From: Methanomassiliicoccaceae archaeon
Lineage (GTDB): Archaea; Thermoplasmatota; Thermoplasmata; Methanomassiliicoccales; Methanomethylophilaceae
Assembly: GCA_009778275.1 (NCBI GenBank)
Contig: WRKC01000087.1
Coordinates: 1-13,771 of the forward strand
Direction of reading: 5' to 3'
DNA: 13,771 nt
Made by a program: the position numbers and the translations under genes. Under the pieces are notes generated by a model that saw only the letters and a list, made by a program, of their open reading frames with translations, was not told the origin of the DNA and did no database searches. The stretch's first letter is position 1, and every line of letters starts with the position of its first letter. This document shows, piece after piece, positions 12,903 to 13,771 of this stretch.

Positions 12903-13771
12903 ATGGCGAAAAAGATATTGGTTCTTCCCGGGGACGGCATAGGGCCCGAGGTCATATCGTCCGCGGTGAGTGTATTGAACGAAGCGGCGGGCGACAGCGT
13001 CGAGATGTTCTACGGCGACATAGGCCAATCCGCATTCGTGAAGACATCAGAGTATCTCCCCGCGGAGACCGTCGACCTTGCGACGGACGCCGATGCGATA
13101 ATCGCGGGCGGGGTCATCGATGCGCCTTCTGACAGAAGTTATCAGAACCCGATAAGGGTATTGAAAAAGCAACTCAATCTGTATTCCGTGGTAAGGAAGT
13201 TCTTCCCCCTTTGCGAGAAGATCGGGATCCAAGGTGTGGACATGCTTATCATAAACGGCAACCCCGATGCTCTCTTGAACGTACTTGAGACAGAATCCCT
13301 CGACGGGGTGGACACCCATAAATTCCTGTCGGTCGCCAGTTGCAAGAAGCTGTTCCAGAAAACCATCCGCCTCTCATCGACAATGGAACGTAAAAAAATA
13401 ACATGCGCGCACAGAACAAGCATGTTCCCTTCTTTGGACGGGATGTTCGTGGAGACATTTTACAAAGAGCTTGCAGGCTCAGGATTCCTTATAGAGGATA
13501 TGGAAGTGGATGAGATAGCGTCCGAGATCGTAAAGGACCCTCCCTCTGTGGATGTCATTGTATCAACGGACATATATGGAACGGTCCTTGCCGGGGTCGC
13601 TGCGGGAATGGTCGGCGGCGGTTACCTGACGCCGGTCGGGAGCATTGGGGACAATATCGGCCTCTTCGGGCCGATGCACGGTCCCAACCCGAAGCAGATC
13701 AAGGAGGGCATGGTGAACCCCACATCCACGATATTATCGGGCGCTATGGCCCTGGACCACCTAAGGATGCC
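12903..13771 (+). CDS. Divergent isocitrate/isopropylmalate dehydrogenase-like protein, 3' end cut by window
   Basis: This reading frame has no stop before the window edge (289 codons and two bases). The family fold is evident: LPGDGIGPEVISSAV (8-22), LKKQLNLYSVVRK (87-99), a VDEIASEIVKDPPSVDVIVS block (202-221), MVGGGYLTPVGSIGDNIGLFGPMHGPNPKQ (236-265) and NPTSTILSGAMALDHL (272-287). However, the usual RENTE/RE-(T)-G-Y substrate segment is replaced by NGNPDALLN (118-126), the HKAN lysine by HRTS (170-173), and the metal-binding GDILSD by GTVLAG (226-231). The sequence would therefore not be expected to catalyse the normal oxidative decarboxylation. Possibilities are a regulatory homologue or a new activity; true LeuB or AksF is unlikely. 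The start is the first ATG after the deoxyhypusine synthase stop. Confidence 0.82.
   Translation, partial: MAKKILVLPGDGIGPEVISSAVSVLNEAAGDSVEMFYGDIGQSAFVKTSEYLPAETVDLATDADAIIAGGVIDAPSDRSYQNPIRVLKKQLNLYSVVRKFFPLCEKIGIQGVDMLIINGNPDALLNVLETESLDGVDTHKFLSVASCKKLFQKTIRLSSTMERKKITCAHRTSMFPSLDGMFVETFYKELAGSGFLIEDMEVDEIASEIVKDPPSVDVIVSTDIYGTVLAGVAAGMVGGGYLTPVGSIGDNIGLFGPMHGPNPKQIKEGMVNPTSTILSGAMALDHLRM

Noticed and set aside
12903..13771. Assignment as 3-isopropylmalate or homoisocitrate dehydrogenase (LeuB/AksF)
   Set aside because: The metal-site aspartates and the substrate arginine/tyrosine segment are replaced, so the specific enzyme name is not supported.

Overview
The window is archaeal chromosome, most likely from the Thermoplasmata and probably the Methanomassiliicoccales. 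It carries archaeal RNA polymerase subunit Rpo7/RpoE', Spt4, ribosomal proteins S24e and S27ae, a GTP-dependent dephospho-CoA kinase, deoxyhypusine synthase, and both subunits of the aconitase-X type phosphomevalonate dehydratase of the archaeal mevalonate pathway. Promoters are archaeal TATA elements, with some Shine-Dalgarno and some apparently leaderless starts. None of the 17 complete genes ends in TAG, which fits a lineage that reads TAG as pyrrolysine. The order-level placement is inference; the archaeal assignment is secure.

Left part (1-3950, all minus strand): phosphomevalonate dehydratase small (cut by the window edge) and large subunits; a 47-residue cysteine-rich protein; a two-helix small membrane protein with an unusual leader; a DUF3788 protein; and a pair made of a PadR-type repressor and a six-helix 'permease prefix' membrane protein, whose promoter carries two palindromes that look like autoregulatory operators.

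Middle (4236-6839, plus strand): three consecutive genes of unknown function, each carrying zinc ribbons. They encode a protein made almost entirely of four ribbons, a mixed treble-clef/glycine-rich/ribbon protein, and a protein with two tandem PH-like repeats, an acidic linker and a C-terminal ribbon whose tail nearly matches that of the middle protein. This is the best candidate for an undescribed system. A tRNA-Arg(CCG) follows on the minus strand.

Right-centre (7099-8968, minus strand): a tight, overlapping operon rpoE' - spt4 - dephospho-CoA kinase - S24e - S27ae, linking transcription, translation and the last step of CoA synthesis. Next comes a large membrane pyrophosphatase gene with the sequence signature of a K+-independent proton pump, and upstream of it a small cysteine-rich protein resembling the N-terminal half of MetV-type methylenetetrahydrofolate reductase partners.

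Right end (11955-13771, plus strand): deoxyhypusine synthase, with its catalytic lysine present, followed 6 bases later by a cut-off isocitrate/isopropylmalate-dehydrogenase-like gene. That gene keeps the fold signatures but has lost several catalytic and metal-binding residues. No CRISPR array, transposase or prophage gene was seen.
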